Virus record (IMG/VR): IMGVR_UViG_3300030108_005810
Coordinates: 1 to 27,595 of that record
Reading direction: 5' to 3' (one strand)
DNA: 27,595 bases
Source: a virus
Below the pieces are notes generated by a model, which was given only the letters and a program-made list of their open reading frames with translations, did not search any database and was not told the origin of the DNA. Position numbers and translations under genes: made by a program. Shown here in pieces: positions 7,933-15,288 of this stretch (positions within the stretch are counted from its first letter, which is position 1; the number at the start of each line of letters is the position of its first letter).

Positions 7933-8169
7933 ATGTTTCACCCAACTTTAGACCCCAAAGGGCTGTCTGATTCTGAGTTGGAATCACGTATCAAAGATGT
8001 TACTATTAAATTAAACCAAGCATTAAAAATGAATAATAAAAATTTTTATGATCAATTACTGGCTATTAATAATACCCTACAGCTGGAATCCGAAACAAGA
8101 AAACTAGACAAAAAAAATAATGATCCTGATGCTGATACTCAATTTGATAATTTAATAAATGTTAAATGA
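7933..8169 (+). CDS. Small conserved T4-like phage protein, unknown function
   Basis: A 78-residue, mostly helical, charged protein. It contains DPKGLSDSELESRIKDVTIK at the N-terminus and ends in FDNLINVK. The combination of an LSDxELExRI helix and a terminal LINV is familiar from small conserved proteins of cyanophages next to structural genes, but no function is known to me. The ATG follows the previous stop by three bases (TAATAAATG) with no ribosome site, so reinitiation or coupling is likely. It overlaps the next gene by eleven bases. Confidence 0.6.
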   Translation: MFHPTLDPKGLSDSELESRIKDVTIKLNQALKMNNKNFYDQLLAINNTLQLESETRKLDKKNNDPDADTQFDNLINVK

Positions 8170-8716
8170 AGACGGCATAATCTGGAAAACCAGATTTACA
8201 AACACACTTTTCCTAAAAGACAAATGTTGGCCCAACGATACTGAGGTAAGCATACACATGACTCCAAAAACCAATGAAATAAAAACTCAACATATGTCCT
8301 TTGAAAAATACAAATATGTATTTGCTAAAGTTCTTCAAAACAGTATTTTTGTACAAAACAATAACTTAAAACCATTGGAACATTTTAGTAATGAAATCAT
8401 AGACTTTTTTAATGAACCTGTTGATCAAATTGTAGGAGTTTGTCTTTTTTCGAAACTAAACGCTATAGCAGGAGAACATCTAAGTGTAGATACTCTAGAA
8501 ATTGAATCTTGGCAAGGTGAAAATTTAAGATTCATAATCTCTGAAGATTCACCAGAATATGATCTATTGCGTAACCAAGACACACAAAATCCATGGTGGA
8601 TGGATCCATCCCCAAGATTCGGAAATACCAAGCCTAATTCATTGACATGGGAACAACTTGGCTTTACAATAAGTGATAGTGAAAAAGGTTTTAGAATTAT
8701 TAAAGGCGGACAATGA
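8159..8716 (+). CDS. Hypothetical phage protein, 185 aa
   Basis: No recognised domain. The protein is mixed alpha/beta and ends with a Trp/Pro-rich stretch (NPWWMDPSPRFGN, about 143-155) and TWEQLGFTIS. The start overlaps the preceding gene by eleven bases and its stop overlaps the next start (ATGA), so it sits inside a tightly coupled operon. Codon use and AT content match its neighbours. The position between structural genes and a polymerase-like fragment gives no firm hint. It could be a structural accessory or a replication-associated protein. Confidence 0.55.
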   Translation: MLNEDGIIWKTRFTNTLFLKDKCWPNDTEVSIHMTPKTNEIKTQHMSFEKYKYVFAKVLQNSIFVQNNNLKPLEHFSNEIIDFFNEPVDQIVGVCLFSKLNAIAGEHLSVDTLEIESWQGENLRFIISEDSPEYDLLRNQDTQNPWWMDPSPRFGNTKPNSLTWEQLGFTISDSEKGFRIIKGGQ

Positions 8717-9237
8717 TCAGTAACGAATATGGCCAAGTTAAATTTACTTCTGATGAAATAATTTCTATGATATATTGTAACCAAAACATAGGTGATTGTG
8801 GATTCGAAGACCAACAAGAACTACACAAACATAATTTATATTCAAAAAATTTTGAAATTGAACAACTAAACGATATTAAAACAATCAAAGATTCTCCTAT
8901 AGATTATCATGCTAATTTGTCATCGAATTGGAAAATGCCAGATAATATTAAAAACATGAATATTTTTCAATATCTTTCCGATCAACTAGTGGCAAAAGGA
9001 TACACTGGCAATGATTACAAACAAAGACTTTTAGATGAATTGAATGAGTACAAATCAAGGAACATGTTAAATGTAATAAAATTTTTAAAACATCTAATGG
9101 ATACATGTATGGCAAACAATGTTGTATCGGGAATAGGAAGAGGATCAAGTGTGAGTAGTTTAGTACTTCATTTACTAGATGTCCACTATATTGATCCTGT
9201 TAAATATAATTTGGACTACAAGGAATTTTTGAGATAG
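8713..9237 (+). CDS. DnaE (DNA polymerase III alpha)-like fragment protein
   Basis: A 174-residue protein whose C-terminal third matches the palm entry of bacterial DNA polymerase III alpha. It has VVSGIGRGSSVSSLVLHLLD (137-156), corresponding to the GPGRGSAAGSLVAY motif of DnaE, then YIDPVKYNLDYKEFLR (159-174), corresponding to the iDPlkydLlFERFL segment. The protein stops just where DnaE would go on to the PDFDxDF catalytic aspartates, so it cannot be a polymerase alone. Residues 1-100 are not recognised. It starts within an ATGA overlap and is followed by a ribosome site (AGGAG) for the next gene. Possible roles are binding of DNA, nucleotides or replisome parts, or acting as a decoy of host DnaE. 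The homology is clear by eye. The role is unknown. Confidence 0.7.
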   Translation: MISNEYGQVKFTSDEIISMIYCNQNIGDCGFEDQQELHKHNLYSKNFEIEQLNDIKTIKDSPIDYHANLSSNWKMPDNIKNMNIFQYLSDQLVAKGYTGNDYKQRLLDELNEYKSRNMLNVIKFLKHLMDTCMANNVVSGIGRGSSVSSLVLHLLDVHYIDPVKYNLDYKEFLR

Positions 9238-9246
9238 GAGAAAAAA

Positions 9247-9426
9247 ATGCCCAGAAAAGCACAAGGAAAAAAAGTATATTATTCGATGCAGGGTAAGCCT
9301 GTAGATTTCGAAGCCCTTAGAGTAAAACATGAAAAGACCGTAGCAGTTGGCAACACTCACACCAATGCTAGAGGTGATACTTTAGGTAAAGGCGGAAAAA
9401 TTATAAAAAAACGTGACGAAAAATAA
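9247..9426 (+). CDS. Small basic conserved phage protein, 59 aa
   Basis: A short gene with a strong ribosome site (AGGAGAA, seven bases before the ATG). It reads MPRKAQGKKVYYSMQGK, then VAVGNTHTNARGDTLGKGGK and IIKKRDEK. The VGNxxxNARGDxLGxGGKI block is one I associate with a small conserved protein of marine T4-like phages. Very basic and without hydrophobic segments, it may bind nucleic acid or another virion part. The TAA stop shares its final A with the ATG of the GroES-like gene (TAATG), so the two are translationally coupled. Confidence 0.7.
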   Translation: MPRKAQGKKVYYSMQGKPVDFEALRVKHEKTVAVGNTHTNARGDTLGKGGKIIKKRDEK

Positions 9427-9776
9427 TGCCAACTAGAGTTCAAGGAAAAATAAAACCGTTAAAAAAAAGAGTGCTGGTATCAAATATGCACTTTGGCATG
9501 TTGAAAACAAAAAGCGGACTGATTCTTCCTGATGATGACGGCACTGCGGCAGGAACACATCCTAGATGGGCAAAAGTCTATGCCATAGGGCCAGAACAAA
9601 AAGATTTGGAAATAGGACAATGGGTACTAGTTGCTCACGGACGCTGGACTAGAGGCATTATCCTGGAAGAAAACAATCAAGACATGGATGTTAGAATGGT
9701 GGATGAAAATGACATCCTATTAATGACTGACGAAGAACCAGATATTAACACAACCACTGCGCCCTACAAATCATAA
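9426..9776 (+). CDS. GroES-like co-chaperonin (gp31-type)
   Basis: A 116-residue protein with the GroES beta-barrel pattern. PLKKRVLVSN (about 12-21) comes first. A mobile-loop region KTKSGLILPDDDGTAAG follows (about 27-43). Then come RWAKVYAIGPE, IGQWVLVAHGRWTRGI and ENDILLM, which align with GroES elements (RGEVlAVG, vGdvVif, eeDil). In T4, gp31 replaces host GroES to fold the major capsid protein with GroEL. A similar role is inferred here. It is coupled by TAATG to the upstream 59-aa gene, and the operon seems to end before the gp44 promoter. The fold is probable. The identification as functional gp31 is not proven because the family is divergent. Confidence 0.75.
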   Translation: MPTRVQGKIKPLKKRVLVSNMHFGMLKTKSGLILPDDDGTAAGTHPRWAKVYAIGPEQKDLEIGQWVLVAHGRWTRGIILEENNQDMDVRMVDENDILLMTDEEPDINTTTAPYKS

Positions 9777-9781
9777 TTTTA

Positions 9782-9810
9782 TAGACATCATTGAATAATT
9801 CTGTTATATT
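9782..9810 (+). promoter_or_regulatory. Sigma70-like promoter directly before gp44
   Basis: TAGACA (9782-9787), 17 bases, TATATT (9805-9810), then six bases to the ATG at 9817. The usual start distance puts +1 at or next to the start codon, so a leaderless gp44 mRNA is predicted. Confidence 0.55.
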
Positions 9811-9816
9811 AAAAGC

Positions 9817-10743
9817 ATGAATACACTTTGGGTAGAAAAATATCGTCCTAACACACTTGAGGGATATGTGTTCAGAGATGAGTCTCAGAAGAAACAAGTT
9901 GAACAATGGATAAAATCAAAATCAATCCCGCATCTTCTGTTTTCAGGCGCTCCTGGAGTTGGCAAAACAACACTAGCAAAAATATTATTGAACTTATTAG
10001 AAGTTGTTGGTACAGATATACTTGAAATAAATGCTTCCAGAGAAAATTCAGTTGATGTTATCCGTGACAAAATTACAAACTTTGTACAAACAATGCCATT
10101 TGGCGAATTTAAAGTTGTGTTGCTTGATGAAGCAGATTACATATCGCCCAATGGACAAGCGGCGTTGCGTGGCGTAATGGAAATGTATCATCAGTCAGCC
10201 AGATTTATACTGACTTGTAACTATCCAAATAGAGTTATTCCAGCGTTACATTCAAGATGTCAAGGATTTCATATTGAGAAAATAGATAAAACAGAATTTA
10301 CTGCTCGTGCGGCGGAGATACTGGTAGGAGAAGATGTACAATTTGAGTTAGATACTTTAGACACATATGTGAAAGCAACTTATCCTGATTTGAGAAAGTG
10401 TATTAATACCCTACAAATGAATTCATCCGAGGGTAGTCTACAAGCACCTAATACAGCAGATGTTGGCGAGCAGGATTATCGCATAGAAATGGTAGAACTG
10501 TTCAAACAGGGTAAGATTACTGAGGCAAGAAAATTACTGTGTTCACAGGCACGACCAGAAGAAATGGAAGACATCTATCGTTGGATGTATGATAACATTG
10601 AAATATTCGGGGACAATGAAGATCAACAAGATGAAGCTACACTCATTATTAAACAAGGAATCGTTGATCATTCATTTGTAGCTGAAGCAGAAATAAACTT
10701 ATCAGCCACATTGATCAAACTTGCTAGAATTAAAAATGGCTAA
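9817..10743 (+). CDS. 44: Clamp-loader large subunit, gp44 (RFC small-subunit-like AAA+)
   Basis: A 308-residue AAA+ ATPase of the replication factor C type. WVEKYRP (5-11) is followed by Walker A GAPGVGKTT (44-52), Walker B VVLLDEAD (100-107), sensor-1-like ILTCNYPN (131-138) and the SRC box HSRCQ (145-149), which supplies the arginine finger. The length fits T4 gp44 (about 320 aa). It loads the sliding clamp gp45 onto primer-template DNA during phage replication. It has its own promoter with virtually no leader. T4 gp62, the partner subunit, normally follows gp44. Here a 101-aa gene follows that does not resemble gp62. Confidence 0.93.
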   Translation: MNTLWVEKYRPNTLEGYVFRDESQKKQVEQWIKSKSIPHLLFSGAPGVGKTTLAKILLNLLEVVGTDILEINASRENSVDVIRDKITNFVQTMPFGEFKVVLLDEADYISPNGQAALRGVMEMYHQSARFILTCNYPNRVIPALHSRCQGFHIEKIDKTEFTARAAEILVGEDVQFELDTLDTYVKATYPDLRKCINTLQMNSSEGSLQAPNTADVGEQDYRIEMVELFKQGKITEARKLLCSQARPEEMEDIYRWMYDNIEIFGDNEDQQDEATLIIKQGIVDHSFVAEAEINLSATLIKLARIKNG

Positions 10744-11041
10744 AACAAAATACTTAATTTGTAACTATATAATGGTTCCTAAAAATCCTTCCATCACATC
10801 CATTCCTAATTGGCAAAAAGATCCTAATAACACACAATACGACGAACAGGTATTTTTTGACTCAAAGATCAGGGCCAAAGATGCTAGTGCTTCTGTTATT
10901 CTAAACATGGAAACAAAAACAATTGAAAAAAATAGATTAGATGATAAACTAACCTATGACCAACTCCATGAATATTTTTACAAAGCTTACAAGCAGTACA
11001 TGGATCCAGTTCTTAAAGAACTAAATCAAGTTTCTTCATAA
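10736..11041 (+). CDS. Conserved hypothetical protein downstream of gp44
   Basis: A 101-residue protein starting MAKTKYLICNYIMVPK. The ATG at 10736 overlaps the gp44 end by eight bases, and an in-frame upstream TTG at 10721 is less likely. It contains QYDEQVFFDSKIRAKDASAS, VILNMETKTIEKN and YFYKAYKQYMDPVL, a layout I associate with a small conserved protein of marine T4-like phages, without known function. It sits where the clamp-loader small subunit gp62 would be expected but shows no visible likeness to it. The last 16 bases overlap the 3' end of phoH on the opposite strand, so transcription is convergent there. Confidence 0.6.
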   Translation: MAKTKYLICNYIMVPKNPSITSIPNWQKDPNNTQYDEQVFFDSKIRAKDASASVILNMETKTIEKNRLDDKLTYDQLHEYFYKAYKQYMDPVLKELNQVSS

Positions 11042-11712
11042 ATTTTTAGTGCTTCTGTAACTGCTTTATGCCTGACTATATCCTCCCCCATTAATTGTAC
11101 ATTTGTAATATACTTCGAATAATTTCTCCATAGTTTATGTAGGAAGTCTGCCATTCCATTATTTTTTCCTCGGTCTGTTTGATCGAGGTCCCCTGTAATC
11201 ACAAGTTTAGATCCTTCACCTATTCTTGTTAATAACATCTTAAATTGATTTACTGTGGTGTTCTGCATCTCATCAGCTATAATGTAAGCATTTTCAAAAG
11301 TTCTTCCTCGCATGAATGCCAGTGGAGCAATTTCAATCTGTTCATCTCTGATCATTTTCTGTACCCGGTTTACACTATAATTTTTATAGAATATATCAAT
11401 TAAAGGCCTAGTCCATGGCTCCATTTTCCTTTGAAGCGATCCTGGTAAAAAACCAATATCTTCGTCTGCGCCAACCACTGGGCGAGTAATTACTATCTTT
11501 CCTATCTTTTGTTGTTTCATAAGATCAATGCCATTTTGGGTGGCTAAAAGCGTTTTTCCGCAGCCTGCAGGGCCATGAGCGATAATAATTGACTTTTTAT
11601 CGTCTTTTAGCATATTCCAGTATTTGTGCTGGTTTGCTGATCTAGGGCGTACTTCAAAACGTGAAAAATCGTCACGTAAATCTTCAAAGGATAAGACAGT
11701 TTTGTGTTTCAT
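11026..11712 (-). CDS. phoH: PhoH-like ATPase
   Basis: A 228-residue P-loop protein with Walker A GPAGCGKT (47-54), the PhoH signature TRPVVGADEDIGFLPG (76-91) and Walker B IIADEMQN (144-151), then TRIGEGSKLVITGDLDQTD. PhoH proteins are RNA-associated ATPases that are widespread in marine phages. Their role in infection is unsettled, although host homologues can belong to phosphate-starvation responses. The ATG at 11712 is chosen because GGAG lies seven bases upstream. A frame extension to 11748 would run into the leader palindrome. It is the only minus-strand gene in the right two-thirds of the window and overlaps its convergent neighbour by 16 bases. Candidate early and late promoters both precede it. 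Confidence 0.93.
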   Translation of the reverse strand: MKHKTVLSFEDLRDDFSRFEVRPRSANQHKYWNMLKDDKKSIIIAHGPAGCGKTLLATQNGIDLMKQQKIGKIVITRPVVGADEDIGFLPGSLQRKMEPWTRPLIDIFYKNYSVNRVQKMIRDEQIEIAPLAFMRGRTFENAYIIADEMQNTTVNQFKMLLTRIGEGSKLVITGDLDQTDRGKNNGMADFLHKLWRNYSKYITNVQLMGEDIVRHKAVTEALKIYEET

Positions 11713-11735
11713 TATGTTCTCCGATTGTTTGTGTC

Positions 11736-11749
11736 TATGCGAACGCATA
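11736..11749 (-). promoter_or_regulatory. Palindrome in the phoH leader
   Basis: TATGCG-AA-CGCATA is a perfect six-base inverted repeat. It lies at the predicted 5' end of the late phoH transcript, between the promoter motif at 11756-11763 and the GGAG ribosome site. It could be a 5' stabilising hairpin or a protein-binding operator. Confidence 0.4.
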
Positions 11750-11755
11750 CAAAAA

Positions 11756-11763
11756 TATTTAGA
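11756..11763 (-). promoter_or_regulatory. Late promoter motif TCTAAATA for phoH
   Basis: On the minus strand TCTAAATA runs from 11763 to 11756. The T4 late spacing puts +1 near 11750, giving a leader of about 38 bases with a ribosome site. Unlike most late genes here, phoH would therefore have a normal leader. Confidence 0.45.
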
Positions 11764-11791
11764 GAAGTAGGTTACAGTAATAAGTGTTAGT

Positions 11792-11820
11792 ATTATAAAA
11801 TTGTCGTGTGTATTTGTTTA
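11792..11820 (-). promoter_or_regulatory. Possible sigma70-like promoter for phoH
   Basis: On the minus strand, TAAACA (11820-11815), 17 bases, TATAAT (11797-11792). The -10 is consensus and the -35 matches four of six bases. If used, it would give early expression of phoH from a leader of roughly 75 bases. Confidence 0.4.
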
Positions 11821-11822
11821 GC

Positions 11823-11830
11823 GATAAATA
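11823..11830 (+). promoter_or_regulatory. Late promoter motif GATAAATA, seven bases before the ATG
   Basis: GATAAATA followed by TCTTACT and the ATG at 11838. It decides the start of the next gene, because an upstream in-frame ATG at 11808 would lie outside the transcript. Confidence 0.55.
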
Positions 11831-11837
11831 TCTTACT

Positions 11838-12314
11838 ATGATTGATACCCTTGAAATAATTAGAAATATAAAAAGAATTTATGCTTCTGATCAAATTGTT
11901 GAAACAATTGTAAACTTAGAAAAAGTTTTAGATGATGTAAACATGTATGCTTATAAAAACTGGGCACTTGGAGAGATTGTAGATGGTCCACATGTTACAA
12001 AATATGACACGTCTGCCACATTTATGTGGGAAAAACAAGAGATGCCTGATCCTGAAGCTGGAAAGAGGATATTAAATATTGGCGGCAAAGTAAGATATAA
12101 AAAAGACGTAAAACTTACGCCACGCAAAATTGAATCATATGCGGATTATAGACCTGGAACTAAAAAAGCAAAACTAGATGAGATTCCAGTTTGGTTAGTT
12201 GAGATTACAATCCCTAATCAAGTCATAGAAGACTTCAATGCCGAATCACAAGTTACAAAAACAGTGTCAGGGGCAAGTATAGATCAAGCACCTAAGGACG
12301 CATCTGAACTATGA
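11838..12314 (+). CDS. Conserved T4-like phage protein, unknown function
   Basis: A 158-residue protein starting MIDTLEIIRNIKRIYASDQI. It continues with an amphipathic N-terminal helix region and then ALGEIVDGP, FMWEKQEMPDPEAGKRIL and SYADYRPGTKKAKLDEIPVWLVEITIP. I associate the YRPGTKKxK-xxPVWLVEI block with a conserved protein of cyanophages and pelagiphages, but its function is not known to me. The start at 11838 is preferred over 11808 because a late promoter motif lies between them. It overlaps the following gene by four bases (ATGA), so the two are probably co-translated. Confidence 0.65.
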   Translation: MIDTLEIIRNIKRIYASDQIVETIVNLEKVLDDVNMYAYKNWALGEIVDGPHVTKYDTSATFMWEKQEMPDPEAGKRILNIGGKVRYKKDVKLTPRKIESYADYRPGTKKAKLDEIPVWLVEITIPNQVIEDFNAESQVTKTVSGASIDQAPKDASEL

Positions 12315-13021
12315 AATCGATAAAAAATCTAGAAATGCAAAATCACATAAGTGAACTGATAACAATAGACAATTTTCAGGCTAAACTTGGCAATGACGAA
12401 GATGTGTCAGTGATAAAATTACAAACGGATAACAAAGAAGTTGCACAAGACTTAGTTCACTTCATTGAAACAGGTAACAAATTTGTTTTAGATGCTGATA
12501 ATTCTCCTGCTAAAAATGATGACAAAAGATATGATGTTTTTGTTGAACTAGAAAGGAACGAAAATTTACCAAAACAAATTGTTGAACTAGTAAGAGACAT
12601 CGAACAGGTAAGCGGAATGTTACCATGGCGTTTTATTTTCCATAAACAGAATAAAAGTTATCAACTAAGCGAAGAAAATCTCAACACAGTTATACCAACT
12701 TCAGCTTCCCAGTACAAGTTTTTAACAGATGAAAACATTGATGAAGATATCAATAAATTCTTTGAATCAGCATCTGTCATTACAAAAAGAATTAAAGGCA
12801 AAAATGTCATGCTTAAAAAAGCATTCACAAAGCATGAAATGATAATTGAATCATTCGATCGAGACATACAGGGAACATATAAAATAGACAGAGAATCTAG
12901 TGAACAAGCCTCTTATATAAATCATTGGTTAGGCGGTGGGTATTCAGTTGTAAAAGTAGATGATCTCTTTAAAATAACTAAAGGAACTAAATCTATTTTA
13001 GCAAAAATAAAGGAGCTATAA
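12311..13021 (+). CDS. Conserved T4-like phage protein, 236 aa, unknown function
   Basis: No enzymatic motif recognised. Residues about 50-110 contain FIETGNKFVLDADNSPAKND, YDVFVELERNENLPKQI and then LPWRFIFHK. I associate this pattern with a hypothetical protein common in marine T4-like phages. The remainder is alpha/beta and charged. It is coupled by ATGA to the gene before it and ends one base before the endolysin ATG, with the endolysin ribosome site (AAGGAG) embedded in its last codons. It may therefore be expressed together with the lysis genes. A virion or late regulatory role is possible but not shown. Confidence 0.6.
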   Translation: MKSIKNLEMQNHISELITIDNFQAKLGNDEDVSVIKLQTDNKEVAQDLVHFIETGNKFVLDADNSPAKNDDKRYDVFVELERNENLPKQIVELVRDIEQVSGMLPWRFIFHKQNKSYQLSEENLNTVIPTSASQYKFLTDENIDEDINKFFESASVITKRIKGKNVMLKKAFTKHEMIIESFDRDIQGTYKIDRESSEQASYINHWLGGGYSVVKVDDLFKITKGTKSILAKIKEL

Positions 13022-13534
13022 ATGGCGGCAAAAAATTGGATAAAATGTTTGGAAACAATACTACATCACGAAGGGGGTTATGTAAATCATCCAAAAGATC
13101 CAGGTGGAGAAACAAATTTAGGCGTTACCAAGAAAGTCTACGAAGAATTCGGTGGAGTAAAAGATATGAAGGATTTGACCAGAGAAGACGTAGAACCAAT
13201 ATACAAAAAAAATTATTGGGATAGAGTAAAAGGTGATCAATTACCATCAGGTCTTGATTTATGCGTGTTTGACTTTGGAGTCAACGCAGGTACTGGCAGA
13301 GCGGCCAAATATCTACAAACTTTAATAGGAACAACAGCAGATGGCGGCATTGGCCCAAACACTCTTAAAGCACTTGACAACTATGTAGATGGACATGGAG
13401 TGCAGACAACAATAGAAAATTACCAAGCAGAAAGACAAAAGTATTATGAAAGTCTTTCGACTTTTGATACGTTTGGCAAAGGTTGGACTCGCAGAGTAAC
13501 TGAAACAACTGAACTTGCTGTGTCAATGATATAA
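13022..13534 (+). CDS. Endolysin, GH108-type N-acetylmuramidase
   Basis: A 170-residue glycoside hydrolase family 108 lysozyme. HHEGGYVNHPKDPGGETNLG (15-34) carries the catalytic glutamate (E17 in HEGGY) and the DPGG turn typical of the family. LCVFDFGVNAG and IGPNTLKAL fit the C-terminal part, which contains a peptidoglycan-binding-like helix set. The length is normal. There is no signal peptide, so export through a holin is expected. The ribosome site AAGGAG lies seven bases upstream. It heads the lysis cassette and its stop overlaps the ATG of the i-spanin (TAATG). Confidence 0.88.
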   Translation: MAAKNWIKCLETILHHEGGYVNHPKDPGGETNLGVTKKVYEEFGGVKDMKDLTREDVEPIYKKNYWDRVKGDQLPSGLDLCVFDFGVNAGTGRAAKYLQTLIGTTADGGIGPNTLKALDNYVDGHGVQTTIENYQAERQKYYESLSTFDTFGKGWTRRVTETTELAVSMI

Positions 13535-14022
13535 TGTTTTCAACTTTTAAACTTGTGATGGTGGGCATCTTGATAAGCTCTTTGGCAGGGGCTGGATTAT
13601 ATGTTATGAAACTCCGTTCGGACAATGCCATACTCAAAGCCAACCAGATCAAACTAGAAGAAGCAGTATCATCACAACAAAAAGTTATAGAACAACAAAA
13701 GGCAGACTTTGAAACAATCATGGCTGCCAATAAAAAACTACAAGAAACTAGAGATATTCTTCAAAGAGAACTACAAAATTTAGATGACAAGTTTAACAAA
13801 ACAAACGCATCAGGCAAAAAACGTGACATAGGTGATTTGGCTGTGAACAGGCCTGAATCTGTTGAACGTGTTATTAACCGTGCTTCTGACAATGCTCTGC
13901 GCTGTGTGGAAATAGCCATGGGGGCACCACTAACAGAAAAGGAAATAAATGCAGTTTTACCAAGTGAAATCAATTCTGAATGTCCTTCCCTTGCTAATCC
14001 TAACTACGTTTCTACTCAGTAG
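13534..14022 (+). CDS. Inner-membrane spanin (Rz-like)
   Basis: A 162-residue protein with an N-terminal membrane anchor (about 5-26, LVMVGILISSLAGAGLYVM). A long Gln/Lys/Glu-rich coiled coil follows (about 30-92), then a more globular tail. This is the architecture of an i-spanin, which spans the periplasm and joins an outer-membrane lipoprotein to fuse the two membranes at the end of lysis. It directly follows the endolysin, and the o-spanin gene begins inside its 3' end in another frame. That nesting strongly supports the assignment, although sequence identity within spanins is poor. Confidence 0.82.
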   Translation: MFSTFKLVMVGILISSLAGAGLYVMKLRSDNAILKANQIKLEEAVSSQQKVIEQQKADFETIMAANKKLQETRDILQRELQNLDDKFNKTNASGKKRDIGDLAVNRPESVERVINRASDNALRCVEIAMGAPLTEKEINAVLPSEINSECPSLANPNYVSTQ

Positions 14023-14335
14023 TTGTAGTTCTGTAAAGCAACTGGAGATTTTTAAAACTGAAGTACCAAGGGCAAAATTAGACCTTCCAGATCCTGATAC
14101 TCCTAAAATAGAAGACCTAAATTGGATTATAATAACTTCGGAAAATGCTGAAGAAGTGTTCGCACAACTCAAAGAAAAAAATATTGATCCTGTGTTATTT
14201 GGACTAACAGATGACGACTATGAAATATTAAGCACAAACTTTGCCCAGATACGTGCCTATATGATAAAACAAAAAATAACCTTACAGCAATACAGAGAAT
14301 ACTACGAGTCCGATCAAACTGTTGATGAAAAATGA
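13949..14335 (+). CDS. Outer-membrane spanin lipoprotein (Rz1-like)
   Basis: A 128-residue lipoprotein with a signal peptide (ILNVLPLLILTTFLLSSC) ending in a lipobox LLSS-C, the cysteine at about 26. The mature part has a short proline-bearing segment (LPDPDTPKIEDLNW) and a C-terminal VLFGLTDDDYEILSTNFAQI with a helix after it. That segment is a pattern seen in many Rz1-like phage proteins. The gene starts 74 bases inside the i-spanin gene in a different frame, the classic overlapped spanin arrangement. AGGAAA gives a ribosome site just before the ATG. It acts in the outer-membrane inner leaflet, so the host should be Gram-negative. Confidence 0.85.
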   Translation: MQFYQVKSILNVLPLLILTTFLLSSCSSVKQLEIFKTEVPRAKLDLPDPDTPKIEDLNWIIITSENAEEVFAQLKEKNIDPVLFGLTDDDYEILSTNFAQIRAYMIKQKITLQQYREYYESDQTVDEK

Positions 14336-15287
14336 GTCTCATCGACTGTGGCCAATAATTTCAGGTACACAATTCAGTGATTTTGATATAATAGATTATG
14401 ATGATCTATTTTTCAACAATTATAATAATTTAATTCAACAGTTTGAATATCAAGTTAACAGCAACAACAATATTATTATTGACAAATCTTGTGAACATCT
14501 GCATGACGATCATCCAAACAACATTAAAAAATTAAACACTTTACTCGACACCTATAATTGTAAACACAGATGTATAGTTTTCGACAACACATATAATGAA
14601 AACATTTACAAAAAACAAAATATCAAACACATTAACGCTCCATTTTACATATACTTCTATCTGGCCAAAAACAACCTTAAAATTCCAAAATGGAACCCAT
14701 CTGTTGATAAGCTATTTGTGTGTTTAAACAATACGCACAAACCACATAGGCAAAAATTTGTAGAACTTTTACATGTTAATAAAATTTTAGAAAAAACTAA
14801 ATGGAGTTATAGACAGTCGATTAAATCAAACATAATACAAACTCCAAAATTTCTAGATCAAGATGGTGGCGATTTCGATCAAAGTTTAAATTTAGAATCT
14901 TTATACAATGATACATTGATAGCACTTGTCACCGAAACTGACTTTTATACCAAAAACATTACGCATGTAACTGAAAAAAGTCTATGGAGTATTTTTTATG
15001 GTTGTATCCCAATTATTGTAGGAGTGCCTTATAGTATTAAATTGCTAAGATCATGGGGTATTGACACATATGATGACATTGTCGATCAGACCTATGATAA
15101 TGAATTAGATAACAATAAGCGTTTGGAGATGATAATAAACAGCTGTGTCTATTTGCTGTCAGAAAGATATCCAGAAAGGATAAAAAATTTGTTACCTGCT
15201 AGGGTGTTGCGGAACCAATTATTACTTTCAAACAAAGAATATTGGCAAAACCAAATTAAAAGGATATTATGGGACTATAAATATTAA
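14325..15287 (+). CDS. Glycosyltransferase-like protein (GT10/exostosin-type region)
   Basis: A 320-residue protein. The segment LFVCLNNTHKPHRQKFVELL (about 130-149) and HVTEKSLWSIFYGCIPIIVG (about 214-233), followed by LLRSWGIDTYDDIVDQTYDN, resemble the donor-binding half of fucosyltransferase/exostosin-like proteins. There the pattern is TEKxW-x-glycine-rich-PIIVG followed by LrsLGFdTF. Similar proteins occur in marine phages. The substrate is unknown: it might glycosylate phage or host surface components. The start is ATG at 14325, overlapping the o-spanin end by eleven bases. An in-frame TTG three bases earlier is possible. The location inside the lysis gene run is unusual and may only reflect late expression. 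Confidence 0.6.
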   Translation: MKNESHRLWPIISGTQFSDFDIIDYDDLFFNNYNNLIQQFEYQVNSNNNIIIDKSCEHLHDDHPNNIKKLNTLLDTYNCKHRCIVFDNTYNENIYKKQNIKHINAPFYIYFYLAKNNLKIPKWNPSVDKLFVCLNNTHKPHRQKFVELLHVNKILEKTKWSYRQSIKSNIIQTPKFLDQDGGDFDQSLNLESLYNDTLIALVTETDFYTKNITHVTEKSLWSIFYGCIPIIVGVPYSIKLLRSWGIDTYDDIVDQTYDNELDNNKRLEMIINSCVYLLSERYPERIKNLLPARVLRNQLLLSNKEYWQNQIKRILWDYKY

Positions 15288-15288
15288 C

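Noticed and set aside
11808-11837. Upstream ATG giving ten extra residues on the 158-aa protein
   Set aside because: The late promoter motif GATAAATA lies within this stretch, so it would not be transcribed from that promoter.
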